Part shown: in pieces, positions 8,981-17,529 of the stretch | Numbering within the stretch: position 1 is the stretch's first letter | Layout of the letters: each line of letters opens with the position of its first letter | NCBI RefSeq assembly: GCF_000741205.1 | Contig: NZ_JGYW01000002.1 | Span: 62,001 to 126,000, forward strand | DNA: 64,000 nt | Direction of reading: 5' to 3' | Origin: Bifidobacterium gallicum DSM 20093 = LMG 11596 | Lineage (GTDB): Bacteria; Actinomycetota; Actinomycetes; Actinomycetales; Bifidobacteriaceae | The notes under the pieces: model-generated | Databases searched by the model: none | What the model saw: the letters and a program-made list of their open reading frames with translations, nothing else | Told to the model about the DNA's origin: nothing | Position numbers and translations under genes: made by a program

Positions 8981-10684
8981 TCACTGCTTGGTATAGGTGA
9001 AGTCCACCAGCGGCATGAACGACTGGTTCATATTGACTGGGAAACCTTCAACGCCCTTGGCCATGGCCGTGGTAACACGGTAGTTGAACAGCCAGTCGGC
9101 GGCCGCATCCTCGGAGATGATGCGAGCGGCCTGCTTGAGCTTGGCTTCGGATTCCTGTTCCGTGGGCGCTGTGCGGGCGTCGTTAATCAGCTGCTGGACT
9201 TGCTTGTTGTTGTAGTTGAAGTAATAGTCGGGATTGGCCCAGCTGCCAATGTCATGGCTCTCGTTGTGGTCCACGAGCGAAAGGTCATACTGCTTGTTCG
9301 TGTACACCTGCTCAAGCCACGTGGAGAACTCAACTTCCTGCACGTCCAGATCAATGCCGGCTTGCGCCAGCTGCGAGCGCAGCATGTCGCCGATTTCCGA
9401 GCCGTAAATGTTCGGGTAGGTCAACGTCAGTTTCAGCGGATGCTGCTCGTTGTAGCCCGCTTCAGCCAGCAACTGCTTGGCTTTGGCCACATCATGCGGG
9501 TAGAGCGCGCTCAGGTCCTCGTAGCCGGGGTCAAGTTCGGGAATGGGACCGTAGAGCGGCAGGTCGACGCCACCGCGGGCTGCAATGAGTTCATCATGGT
9601 CAATGGCGTAACGGATGGCTTGGCGCACGCGTTTGTCGTTGGTGGCATGGCCGTCGCCATTGTTCATGGCCAATGTGTATTTGTCGGTGTCATCGCCCGG
9701 TTGCACGTCATAATGTTCGGGGTCGTCAGCGAATGTTTGCATGACGTTGGGCATGATCGGGGCGAGCAGCGCCACGTCTCCCGACTTCAACGCGTTGACG
9801 GCCGCATTGTTGTCGGTGAAATATTTGATGGTGATCTGCTCGGTTTTCGCCTTGTTTTTGCCCCAGTATTCGTCGTTGCGCTTGAGTGTGATTGAGTCGT
9901 CGGCCGTGAACTGCTCCACGGTGAACGGGCCTGACCCCAGTGCTTGCGTCTTGGGATCGTAGCTGCCTTCGGCCTCTTCGTCGTAGATCAGGCCGGCACG
10001 GCCCGTCAGATTCCACAGCAGGTCGGCGTCAGGCTCCTTGAGTGTGATGATGACTGTGCTGCTGTCGGAAGCGGTAACTGTGTCGACGGCTGAGAGGAAT
10101 TCCGAGCCGTGATAGCCCTGCTTGATGGCTTCGTTGAGCGACCACACCACATCTTGCGAGTCGAGCGTGTCGCCGTTGGAGAATGTCATGCCGTCGGCCA
10201 GTTCGAACGTGTAGGTTTTGCCGTCATCACTGACGTCCCAGCTTTGCGCGATGCCGGGTTGTACGCCGTTGTCGGCGCCGCGGTCGAGCAGGCCTTCGTA
10301 CACATTGTCAATCAGCACCTGGTCGAGTGCCGATCCGGCCGTGTTGCGGATGTCAAGGTTTGTGGGTGCCAGTTTGACGCCAATTGTTACGTTGGATTCC
10401 TTATGGCCGGCTGGCGTGTCATTGGACGAGGTCAGTGTGCGGATTGCCGCGATGCTGCCGATGATGACGGCAAGCACTGCGAGCACCGCCAATATGATGG
10501 CCCAGACTGGCGGTTTGTTGCGCGTGGCGGCAGTGGAGGCCGCTTGTAGCGTGGGGTCAAGGCTGCCGGTTGCGCCAGGCATGTTTGACGTGCCATTGGT
10601 GGTGGCGTTGGGGTTGTTGGTGGAAGTTGGTGCCTCATGGCCGGTTGCGCCGTGTGGTTCGTGCGCTCCGTTGGAATCGGTCAT
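8981..10684 (-). CDS. Peptide-type ABC transporter substrate-binding protein, membrane-anchored
   Basis: SBP_bac_5 family binding protein, about 567 aa, first gene of the importer operon. Instead of a signal peptide with lipobox, the N-terminus is a roughly 58-residue Asn/Thr-rich hydrophilic segment followed by a single hydrophobic helix (VWAIILAVLAVLAVIIGSIAA, about residues 60-80). The binding domain then follows, with typical features such as LIDNVYEGLL and a C-terminal segment with YFNYNNKQVQQLINDA. It therefore appears tethered by a transmembrane helix with the N-terminus inside. ATG 10684 is used (preceded by GCGAGAAGACG); the extension back to 10741 lacks a ribosome-binding site. Confidence 0.9.
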   Translation of the reverse strand: MTDSNGAHEPHGATGHEAPTSTNNPNATTNGTSNMPGATGSLDPTLQAASTAATRNKPPVWAIILAVLAVLAVIIGSIAAIRTLTSSNDTPAGHKESNVTIGVKLAPTNLDIRNTAGSALDQVLIDNVYEGLLDRGADNGVQPGIAQSWDVSDDGKTYTFELADGMTFSNGDTLDSQDVVWSLNEAIKQGYHGSEFLSAVDTVTASDSSTVIITLKEPDADLLWNLTGRAGLIYDEEAEGSYDPKTQALGSGPFTVEQFTADDSITLKRNDEYWGKNKAKTEQITIKYFTDNNAAVNALKSGDVALLAPIMPNVMQTFADDPEHYDVQPGDDTDKYTLAMNNGDGHATNDKRVRQAIRYAIDHDELIAARGGVDLPLYGPIPELDPGYEDLSALYPHDVAKAKQLLAEAGYNEQHPLKLTLTYPNIYGSEIGDMLRSQLAQAGIDLDVQEVEFSTWLEQVYTNKQYDLSLVDHNESHDIGSWANPDYYFNYNNKQVQQLINDARTAPTEQESEAKLKQAARIISEDAAADWLFNYRVTTAMAKGVEGFPVNMNQSFMPLVDFTYTKQ

Positions 10685-11021
10685 CGTCTTCTCGCGATCT
10701 TTCTTCTGTTGTGTTGTTGGGGCAGACAATGGTGGCTGCAACTCGCGTCGGCCTGTATGGCAACCCAGCCAAGTACCGTATGCGGTCCAACCTGCATCCC
10801 CTGCGGGGGTTCATAATCGGCTTACTGCCCGTTGAGTCAGTTGCCATGCGTTATTGTAAAGTCAAGACGATACTTATGGCTAGGGCTCATTCACGCCATA
10901 TCCATAAGTGTGACCAATGAATGGACTCAAGAAACCGGCGAATGGCTCGGCGAAGCGCCCGGTTGAACGGCGGCATAGGCTAAGAAGCCATGCCAGCGGC
11001 AGGCACCCGGCAGGAGGCATG
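10685..11021. other. Divergent intergenic region between the peptide importer and coaX
   Basis: About 337 bp between two divergently transcribed genes, so promoters for both should lie here. It contains an 8-bp inverted repeat (ACTTATGG at 10872-10879 and CCATAAGT at 10902-10909, 22 bp apart) and, on the minus strand, TTGACT followed by TACAAT-like sequence near 10850-10865. No open frame here looks coding. Confidence 0.5.
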
Positions 11022-11786
11022 ATGATTATTGCGATGGATATCGGCAACACGAATATTCTGTGGGGTTTCCTTGAGGGCGACACCATCACAGGACGCTATC
11101 GCATCGCTACCAAAACCGCCCATACGGCTGATGAATACGGATTGATGCTTCGCCAATTCCTGGCCATGAGCGGCTACCACATGTCTGATGTGGAAGATGT
11201 GATCATAGCTTCCGTGGTGCCCAAAGTGCAGCAGACGATGATAACGATGCTCGTCAAGTATCTTGATATTGATCCGATGGTTGGGGGGCCGGGCATCCGT
11301 ACGGGCATCAATGTGCGCATTGATGAACCCAAAACGTTGGGAGCTGATTGTCTTGTGGATTGCGTGGGCGCTTACTATGAGCATGGTGGCCCGCTGCTCG
11401 TGCTTGATTTGGGTACGGCCACGACGTTCAATTATGTGACGGCTGACGCCACGATCACTTGCGGTCTGATCATGGCCGGTATTCGCGCGCAGGCCCAAGC
11501 CATGTCAAGTTCCACCGCGGCATTGCCGGAAATCGAGATTGCACAACCCAAGTCCGTGCTGGCCCGCAACACGAGGGACGCCATGCAGGCTGGTGCCTAC
11601 TACAGTTTCATTGGCGGCGTTGAGTACACGATCACGCAGTTCCGCCGCGAAATCGACGAGGATTTCAAGGTCATTGCCACAGGTGGCATGTGCCATATCC
11701 TCGAACAAGGCACCACAATGATCGACATCGTCGACCCCGACCTGATTCTCAAAGGCCTACGCACCATCTACCGCAAAAACAGTTGA
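11022..11786 (+). CDS. coaX: Type III pantothenate kinase
   Basis: Phosphorylates pantothenate in the first step of coenzyme A synthesis. The ASKHA-type phosphate motif MDIGNTNILWG opens the protein. DCLVDCVGAYYEHGGPLLVLDLGTATTFNYV gives the second phosphate loop, ITCGLIMAGI the substrate region, NTRDAMQAGAYYSFIGGVEYTI the dimer region, and VIATGGM the adenosine motif. Length (254-255 aa) is normal. AGGAGG at 11012-11017 sets the start: ATG 11022 has the better spacing, though ATG 11019 directly before it cannot be excluded. It is a lone plus-strand gene between minus-strand neighbours. NYVTADATI replaces the more usual FDVV wording but the aspartates are kept. Confidence 0.93.
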   Translation: MIIAMDIGNTNILWGFLEGDTITGRYRIATKTAHTADEYGLMLRQFLAMSGYHMSDVEDVIIASVVPKVQQTMITMLVKYLDIDPMVGGPGIRTGINVRIDEPKTLGADCLVDCVGAYYEHGGPLLVLDLGTATTFNYVTADATITCGLIMAGIRAQAQAMSSSTAALPEIEIAQPKSVLARNTRDAMQAGAYYSFIGGVEYTITQFRREIDEDFKVIATGGMCHILEQGTTMIDIVDPDLILKGLRTIYRKNS

Positions 11787-12029
11787 TTGCCATACCGCTG
11801 CGCTCGTCTGCTAACGGTGCCAGACCAATCGCAGCCCGTGCATCCAACGCGTCATGGGGTCTGCGCTGACAGGACCTATGACAGTTTTGACGCGTGGGCT
11901 GCAAGCGTGGTGCGGGGCCTCCTTGTTATGCAAGGATTCACAAGCAAAGCAACCCTACAGCATAATTCCGCTATGGCACAGTGCAGCGTTATTGCCTGAG
12001 ATTGCACCCAGTGCGCCCATGGCATGGGT

Positions 12030-13457
12030 TTAATTGTCGGTGACGGTGAAACCTTGGTTGATGCCGTATTCGCGTAGGTTTTGTTGCCACTGCGACAAGC
12101 CGTCTTCAATCGTGACCATGAGGCCTGGGGATTGGGGATTGCGTGCGTTCCCGGTTTTTCCAGCGAGCATACGCTGATATTCCATGCGATAACGTTGCCA
12201 ATTATTGGCCCACGTATACGCTTTGCCCACCGTAGAGCGGAAGTCGGAACGGGCATACACTTCAAACGGCAAGTACTGGTACTGCGTGGACACATGTTTG
12301 GCCGCTTCCGACAGCACACGATTGAACTGTTGTCCGCCAAAATACGGCACTTGCACTCCGTGACTGTCGGTCACGGTGGTGCGCGAAAGAAACTCTGGAC
12401 TGTCCAACGTGGCCACATCGGCCGGGAATGCACCGCCTTTGACACGCGTATCAATACCCGTGCGCGAATGACATACGTAGTCAATGAACCGCCATGACGC
12501 ATCGGGTTTGCGGCTCGATGTCAACACCGACAACGCCGATCCGCCATTCTCCGCGTTTGTAGCGTTGCCATTTGGTGTGGGCATTGACGCTACACGCCAC
12601 AATCCGGCCGTGCCGGGCACGTCGGCAAGCAGCAATGACGGCATCCAAGCTCCGGCGAACACCGATGCGATGGTGCCATCCCCCACGGCTTTCTTCCACG
12701 CATCCGACCACATCGTGGTAGACGTGTCAATCAGGTCCTCGTCAACCATGCGCTGCCAGAATCGTGCGAACTCTTGCGTTCCCGCATCGCCAAGCAAATC
12801 AATGCCAACGTCATGCCCATCACGCGACGTGGTGAACGGTTTTCCACCCGCCAACCAGACCATCGCATCGAAGAAACTGGCCTCCCCCGCATCTGACGTG
12901 ATATTCACACCGATTGTTTTCAGCTTGCGTGCCGCATCATAGTAATCCTGCCAGGTGCGAATCTTGCTTGCGTCCACACCGGCTTGTTTGAACACGGTGT
13001 CATTGTAGAAAAACGCCATGGGACCCGAATCCATCGGCAGCCCGTACACGTTGCCATCCATGCCCACGGAAGCCCATGATCCTGGCGTATAGAACGCTTC
13101 GTATCCATCGGTTCGCGTGGTCAGATTGCGAATCTGTCCGGAGACGGCATACTGCGGCAGCGCGAAATACTCGAGCTGCATGATGTCGGGCATGCCATAG
13201 CCATCCTGAATCGCCGAATTCAGCTCCTCGTAGCGCGCATTGGTCACCAACGTGATATGCACGTCCGGATTGTCGTGTTCAAAACCTTTGACCAGCTGGG
13301 GCATGCTGGGTTCCCACGACCACACGGTCAGTTGCGTGCGGCCATACGAACGCGCACTACCGCAGCCCGCTGTCAACGCCACCAGCGCCAGCACGCTCAG
13401 GCATGCGAGCAGAGCCGTCCATGCCCGGCTGACACGAGTACGCATGATGCTGGTCAT
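12030..13457 (-). CDS. Sugar-type ABC transporter substrate-binding lipoprotein (orphan)
   Basis: Extracellular solute-binding protein family 1, about 475 aa. The signal peptide ends in the lipobox LTAGC (lipid Cys about 32). Conserved features include LTVWSWEPSMPQLVKGFEHDNPDVHI, PDIMQLEYFALPQY, GNVYGLPMDSGPMAFFYND and VFKQAGVDASKIRTWQDYYDAARKLK. These match carbohydrate-binding proteins of bifidobacterial importers. ATG 13457 has AAGGAG 7-8 bases upstream; the longer frame to 13487 is discarded. No permease or ATPase gene is adjacent, so its partners must be elsewhere or it serves a shared importer. Sugar specificity cannot be read from sequence. Confidence 0.92.
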   Translation of the reverse strand: MTSIMRTRVSRAWTALLACLSVLALVALTAGCGSARSYGRTQLTVWSWEPSMPQLVKGFEHDNPDVHITLVTNARYEELNSAIQDGYGMPDIMQLEYFALPQYAVSGQIRNLTTRTDGYEAFYTPGSWASVGMDGNVYGLPMDSGPMAFFYNDTVFKQAGVDASKIRTWQDYYDAARKLKTIGVNITSDAGEASFFDAMVWLAGGKPFTTSRDGHDVGIDLLGDAGTQEFARFWQRMVDEDLIDTSTTMWSDAWKKAVGDGTIASVFAGAWMPSLLLADVPGTAGLWRVASMPTPNGNATNAENGGSALSVLTSSRKPDASWRFIDYVCHSRTGIDTRVKGGAFPADVATLDSPEFLSRTTVTDSHGVQVPYFGGQQFNRVLSEAAKHVSTQYQYLPFEVYARSDFRSTVGKAYTWANNWQRYRMEYQRMLAGKTGNARNPQSPGLMVTIEDGLSQWQQNLREYGINQGFTVTDN

Positions 13458-13561
13458 TGCGGCTCCTTTCTCGTCAAGTCTCATCAAGCTGTTGTTCCAG
13501 TGTAAATTTGGTGGCCGCCCTTACCGTGTGTCGCGACGAGTTCGGCAGAAACGCAACGGTT

Positions 13562-14338
13562 TCAGGTGCGGTTGGCCAAGAGCGGTTGCTCGGAAATGAA
13601 CATTTTTGTCTCACCGGAAACGGGGTCAACGAACTGTAATTCGCGCGCGACCAAAGCCAGCGGACGTGAGAAATCATCGTAAGGCACGTCCAGTACGCGC
13701 GGATACCACGGATCGTTGAGCATCGGCAACCCCAAACTGTTCATATGCACGCGCAGTTGGTGTGTCTTTCCCGTGCACGGATGCAACCGGTACCGGGCTA
13801 CGGCGCGGCCATCCGCAACGGTGATACCGGGCGCAAGTTCCTCGCGTTCAATCAACGTCACTGCGTTGACTTGCCCACGCTGCTCGCGCGCTTGCAGCAC
13901 ACCGCGCATTTTGACGATGCGCGAGCGCCGTTCGAGCGGGAACGACCGCGGCGGCTCCAACGCACGCACGGTGCCTGTAGGCGGACGGCGTGCCGGTTTG
14001 AGCGGCGCGAGACATTCATATATTTTTGTGGTGCGACGTTGCTCAAACAACGTTTGATACGCCCCACGAAACTGCGGGTCACGCACGAGCACAAGCACGC
14101 CGGCTGTCAAGCGGTCAAGCCGATGAGCCAGCGTGACTTGTTCACCAAACTGTTGCCGAGCGCGCATGAGCACGGTCTGCCGATACCACATGCCGCGCGG
14201 CATCGACGCAAGAAAATGCGGCTTGTCCACCACGATGATGCGCTCATCCTCGTACAGCACTGGTAGTGTGAACGGAATGTCGGGCTCGTCAGTGACAAAC
14301 CGGTGGCAGCGAGCGCTGGCAGCCAAACCGTTACTCAA
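13562..14338 (-). CDS. RluA-family pseudouridine synthase
   Basis: RNA pseudouridine synthase, 258 aa, without an S4 domain. The catalytic motif is AHRLDRLTAGVLVLVRD, with the nucleophile at about Asp75, preceded by YEDERIIVVDKPHFL. C-terminal RYRLHPCTGKTHQLRVHMNSLGLPMLND is the family's conserved binding segment. The frame begins at a TTG (14338) that overlaps the end of glmS by 8 bases, suggesting coupling; no clear Shine-Dalgarno is seen and a later start is possible. Which tRNA or rRNA uridine it modifies cannot be stated. Confidence 0.88.
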   Translation of the reverse strand: MSNGLAASARCHRFVTDEPDIPFTLPVLYEDERIIVVDKPHFLASMPRGMWYRQTVLMRARQQFGEQVTLAHRLDRLTAGVLVLVRDPQFRGAYQTLFEQRRTTKIYECLAPLKPARRPPTGTVRALEPPRSFPLERRSRIVKMRGVLQAREQRGQVNAVTLIEREELAPGITVADGRAVARYRLHPCTGKTHQLRVHMNSLGLPMLNDPWYPRVLDVPYDDFSRPLALVARELQFVDPVSGETKMFISEQPLLANRT

Positions 14339-16223
14339 CAGTCACGGATTTGGCGAGATTGCGAGGCTTGTCCACGTCATAGCCCTTCTGCTTGGCCATA
14401 TCCATGGCGAACAACTGCAGTGGGACCACGTCGACGAGCGGACTCATCAACGTCGGACATTCGGGACGCCAGAAGATGACGTCGGCGTAACGTTCCACAT
14501 CCTTGTCGCCCACCTCGGCCACGGCAATGATATAGGCGCCACGGGCCTTGACTTCCTCAATGCCGGACAGCACTTTGGCATGCAGCACGTTGCGGCCGCG
14601 GGCCGGAGGCACGATGAATACGATCGGCTCGCCTTCGTCGACCAGCGCGATCGGGCCGTGCTTAAGCTCGCCGGCAGCAAAACCTTCAGTGAACGTGTAG
14701 GCGATTTCCTTGAGTTTGAGCGCGCCTTCCATGGCCACGGGATAGCCCACGTGACGGCCCAGGAACAGGAACGACCGTGCGTCAGCCAACTGCACAGCGG
14801 CCTGCTCAATGGTGCTCGGCTGTGTGTCGAGCACCCACTGGATCTTGCGCGGCATGGCCTGCAACTGGTCGAACGTGTTGCGAATCTCGTCGCGGAACAC
14901 GGTGCCCTTAAGCTGGGCCAGATACAACCCCAGAATATAGGCGGCCGTAATCTGCGCGACGAACGCCTTCGTGGATGCCACGGCGACCTCGGGACCGGCG
15001 TGCGTGTAAAGCACGGCATCCGACTCACGGGCGATGCTGGCACCCTGCGTGTTGCAGATGGCAAGCACCTTCGAACCCTGTTCACGGGCGTGACGCAACG
15101 CCATGAGCGTGTCCATCGTCTCACCTGACTGTGAGATGGCGACAACGAGCGTACGCGGCGTCAGGATTGGATCACGGTAGCGGAACTCATGGGCCAACTC
15201 GACTTCCACAGGCACGCGTACCCAATGTTCAATCGCGTACTTGGCGACCATGCCCGCGTAAGAAGCCGTGCCGCAAGCCACCACGATAATTTTGTCAACA
15301 GCCTTGAGTTCATGCTCGTCGATGTGCACTTCATCAAGATGGATTGTGCCATCATCACTCATGCGGCCGATCAACGTGCGCTGCACGGCCGCCGGATCCT
15401 CATGGATTTCCTTGTCCATGAACGAATCCCAGCCGCCTTTTTCCGCGGCGGAAGCATCCCAATCCACCGTGTAGGTTTTCGGATGCTCCACAATCGTGCC
15501 ATTGAAATCAGCGACAATGACCTCATCGGCTGTCACCTTGACGGTCTGGTCCTGGTCGATTTCCATGGCTTGCTTCGTGTAGGCCACGAACGCCGCCACG
15601 TCGGAACCAAGGAAGTTCTCTCCCTCACCCAAGCCCACAACGAGCGGGGAATCATGCCGAGCGCCCACCACCACGTCAGGCTCACGCGAATCAATGGCCA
15701 GAATGGTAAACGCGCCTTCCAACATGCGGCCCAAACGCTGGACCGCTTCAAACAGATCGGAATGGCCTTTTTCTTCGATGACGGCATCCACAATCTTGCC
15801 GAGCAGTTTGGCCGCGACTTCCGTGTCGGTGGCCGAGGAGAACCGGTAGCCTTGCGCTTGCAAATCGAGGCGCAACTGGGATGCATTTTCAATGATGCCG
15901 TTGTGGATGAGCGCCACGTTGCCATCCTGGCTTGTATGCGGATGCGCGTTCACATCCGAGGGCACGCCGTTCGTTGCCCAACGCGTGTGGCCAATGGCCA
16001 CCGTGGCCGGCGGCAGCGGCTGCTGTTCAAGACTGCTGACGAGATTCGACAAGCGTCCGGCCTTTTTGCGCACAACGATATGCCCCATGCCTGGCGCAGT
16101 TTCCGCCACGCCGGCCGAGTCATATCCGCGATATTCGAGTCGTTCCAACCCTTGCAAGCACACTTCCAGAGGCTTGCCACATGCCGTGTTCGGGTTTCCT
16201 GCATATCCTACGATTCCGCACAT
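14331..16223 (-). CDS. glmS: Glutamine--fructose-6-phosphate aminotransferase (isomerizing)
   Basis: Makes glucosamine-6-phosphate from fructose-6-phosphate and glutamine, the entry to amino-sugar and peptidoglycan synthesis. The N-terminal glutaminase begins MCGIVGYAG, with Cys2 as nucleophile after Met removal, and shows HTRWATNG. Two SIS sugar-isomerase domains follow (SQSGETMDTL; HVGYPVAMEGALKLKEIAY), ending NLAKSVTVE. Length 630 aa. ATG 16223 is fixed by the need for Cys2. There is no Shine-Dalgarno; TATGCT lies 7 bases before the ATG. No glmS ribozyme is visible, and only 5 bases separate it from the pseudogene upstream. Confidence 0.97.
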   Translation of the reverse strand: MCGIVGYAGNPNTACGKPLEVCLQGLERLEYRGYDSAGVAETAPGMGHIVVRKKAGRLSNLVSSLEQQPLPPATVAIGHTRWATNGVPSDVNAHPHTSQDGNVALIHNGIIENASQLRLDLQAQGYRFSSATDTEVAAKLLGKIVDAVIEEKGHSDLFEAVQRLGRMLEGAFTILAIDSREPDVVVGARHDSPLVVGLGEGENFLGSDVAAFVAYTKQAMEIDQDQTVKVTADEVIVADFNGTIVEHPKTYTVDWDASAAEKGGWDSFMDKEIHEDPAAVQRTLIGRMSDDGTIHLDEVHIDEHELKAVDKIIVVACGTASYAGMVAKYAIEHWVRVPVEVELAHEFRYRDPILTPRTLVVAISQSGETMDTLMALRHAREQGSKVLAICNTQGASIARESDAVLYTHAGPEVAVASTKAFVAQITAAYILGLYLAQLKGTVFRDEIRNTFDQLQAMPRKIQWVLDTQPSTIEQAAVQLADARSFLFLGRHVGYPVAMEGALKLKEIAYTFTEGFAAGELKHGPIALVDEGEPIVFIVPPARGRNVLHAKVLSGIEEVKARGAYIIAVAEVGDKDVERYADVIFWRPECPTLMSPLVDVVPLQLFAMDMAKQKGYDVDKPRNLAKSVTVE

Positions 16224-16228
16224 GGGCA

Positions 16229-16576
16229 CTAGCATAGCTTAGATAGCGCGTGTTTGCGGCAAGCAATGGAGCAGCTGGAGCCGCATGGCCGGGGAGCTGC
16301 GGACGGGAATGCGCAGCAAATCCAGCTGTCGGCATCACGTTGCACATAGCCTTGGGTGGGTTGGGTCCATCCGGCAATGATTGACAACAACGTTGATTTT
16401 CCTGAGCCAGAAGGTCCGGTTAACGTATACACATGACCCGCATACAATGGTGCCGTAACGTGCTGGAACAGCAGGTTGGAGCCAGGAAACTGATGGCTGA
16501 CATCATGCAGTAGCACGCGCGGTTCATCGACAGGTGCGGCAACCGGTTCGTGCAACAGCTCACTCAGCGCAGGCAT
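16229..16576 (-). pseudogene. ABC transporter ATP-binding protein, truncated remnant
   Basis: A frame of 115 codons that starts as a normal ABC ATPase (VLLHDVSHQFPGSNLLFQHVTAPLYAGHVYTLTG) with an intact Walker [18 protein letters not shown]. After about residue 87 (DADSWI) it loses all family resemblance: the Q-loop, signature, Walker B and H-loop are missing, and it stops against glmS. A frameshift near that point would instead read LRIPVRSSPAMRLQLLHC up to a stop just before glmS, which could be a residual C-terminus after an internal deletion. Its ATG overlaps the tail of the neighbouring disrupted frame, as in a former operon. Not expected to be a working ATPase. Confidence 0.75.
16231..16236 (-). 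promoter_or_regulatory. Candidate -10 box of a leaderless glmS mRNA
   Basis: Minus-strand TATGCT, then AGTGCCC, then the glmS ATG at 16223. The TANNNT hexamer 7 bases before the ATG and the absence of a Shine-Dalgarno point to a transcript starting at the initiation codon. This box lies inside the tail of the degraded ABC ATPase frame. The -35 is not convincing. Confidence 0.4.
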
Positions 16577-17020
16577 GATGACCGACCCTGCACGTTCGTA
16601 ACCACTTGGGTCAACGGTGCATTATCCACTGGCTGAACCATGGTGTGCCCCAGTCGGGAGTCGACAATCACTATTTCACGCGGTCCAGTATCGCCAACCA
16701 CACAACCATGATCGCTTTGTCCAATATGCGGTGTCACCGCGCGCGTCATCATAGACTTCCGGTTCAGTTGCAATGTAAGACTCCTGGGATGCCGACACAT
16801 ATTCACGTGGCGTTATTGCTCCGATTACAACGAACGCAAGAACGGCTCCCAGCGCTAGCGCCATGACGAAAAGCAGAGCCACGACCGGAAGCGTCACGCT
16901 ACCGCCCCGGCTGTGCCGCACACCGCGATTACGGTCGGCAGCTACCGGATTTTCGGACTGTTGCGTGTCATCACGTTCATCGTGTCTGTTACGTTTTCGC
17001 AATCCCCCAAAGAATTTCAC
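16564..17020 (-). pseudogene. Single-span membrane protein gene, apparently frameshifted
   Basis: The frame from GTG 17020 encodes a basic cytoplasmic start, one transmembrane helix (TLPVVALLFVMALALGAVLAFVVIG) and an outward segment, then ends early at 16676 with unlikely sequence (KRSWLCGWRYWTA). In the next frame the same DNA continues as HIGQSDHGCVVGDTGPREIVIVD and onward to 16564, where it overlaps the ATG of the truncated ABC ATPase. One indel near 16710-16760 would join the two into a protein of about 150 aa. The layout, a single-span extracytoplasmic protein next to an ABC ATPase, suggests a former efflux or surface-protein system. The frameshift is inferred, not proven, as I have no homologue to align. 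Confidence 0.5.
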
Positions 17021-17049
17021 TGCACCATCCCCATTTCATAGTGTCGAGT

Positions 17050-17418
17050 TCACGAATTTGGATCAGCATTGCACTGTTCCATATCCTTGTCTGTGGAATC
17101 AACCAATTCAGGCGGAGACGACACACTTCCCGAACCGTCTTCATTAAAGGTCGGCGCATATCCTTTGTCAATCAAACATTGACCATAGGCTTGCTGAATC
17201 GCACTGAATTCTATTTCCGCAATCTTCTCATCCCGAATTACGCGGCGCACCAAATCAGAAGAAGTTTCCTTATAGAGCTTCTCATATCATTCCGCATGCA
17301 CACTAGAAAATTGTGGTTCAGCATCAAGAATTGACCCTTCAGTATGTCCACAACCAGCACATGCAATTCCCACCATTGCAGCTACCGTAACAATTACAGC
17401 ACAATCAAAACCCTTCAT
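17050..17418 (-). pseudogene. Putative lipoprotein gene split by an in-frame TGA
   Basis: ATG 17418 has an excellent ribosome-binding site (GGAGG, 7 bases). It opens a signal-peptide-like stretch MKGFDCAVIVTVAAMVGIACAGC, then 20 residues to a TGA at 17287-17289. Reading straight on in the same frame gives YEKLYKETSSDLVRRVIRDEK and a sensible acidic ending (DKDMEQCNADPNS) at 17050. The full frame is 122 codons with two Cys in the mature part. The uninterrupted character on both sides of the stop indicates a recent nonsense mutation. Function unknown; it heads the decayed locus with the membrane protein and ABC ATPase remnants. Confidence 0.65.
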
Positions 17419-17529
17419 TGCGCAACCTCCACGGCTTGCGCCACACTCCCAGTACTGCACAATCCCATTATGCGCAGTGATATAAGGAGTGATTTTTCTA
17501 CCCTTCTCATCCTCATTTCCCATCAAAAT

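Noticed and set aside
11787-11999. A 70-codon frame downstream of coaX
   Set aside because: It begins at the coaX stop without a ribosome-binding site and does not resemble a protein; treated as intergenic.
16224-16300. glmS ribozyme upstream of glmS
   Set aside because: The upstream DNA is the tail of a truncated ABC gene, with 5 bases between frames and no ribozyme-like structure; the gene looks leaderless.
16676-17020. Treating the 114-codon frame as an intact small membrane protein
   Set aside because: Its C-terminus is atypical and the adjacent frame continues with sensible sequence that overlaps the next gene's start, so a frameshift is more likely; kept as a probable pseudogene with modest confidence.
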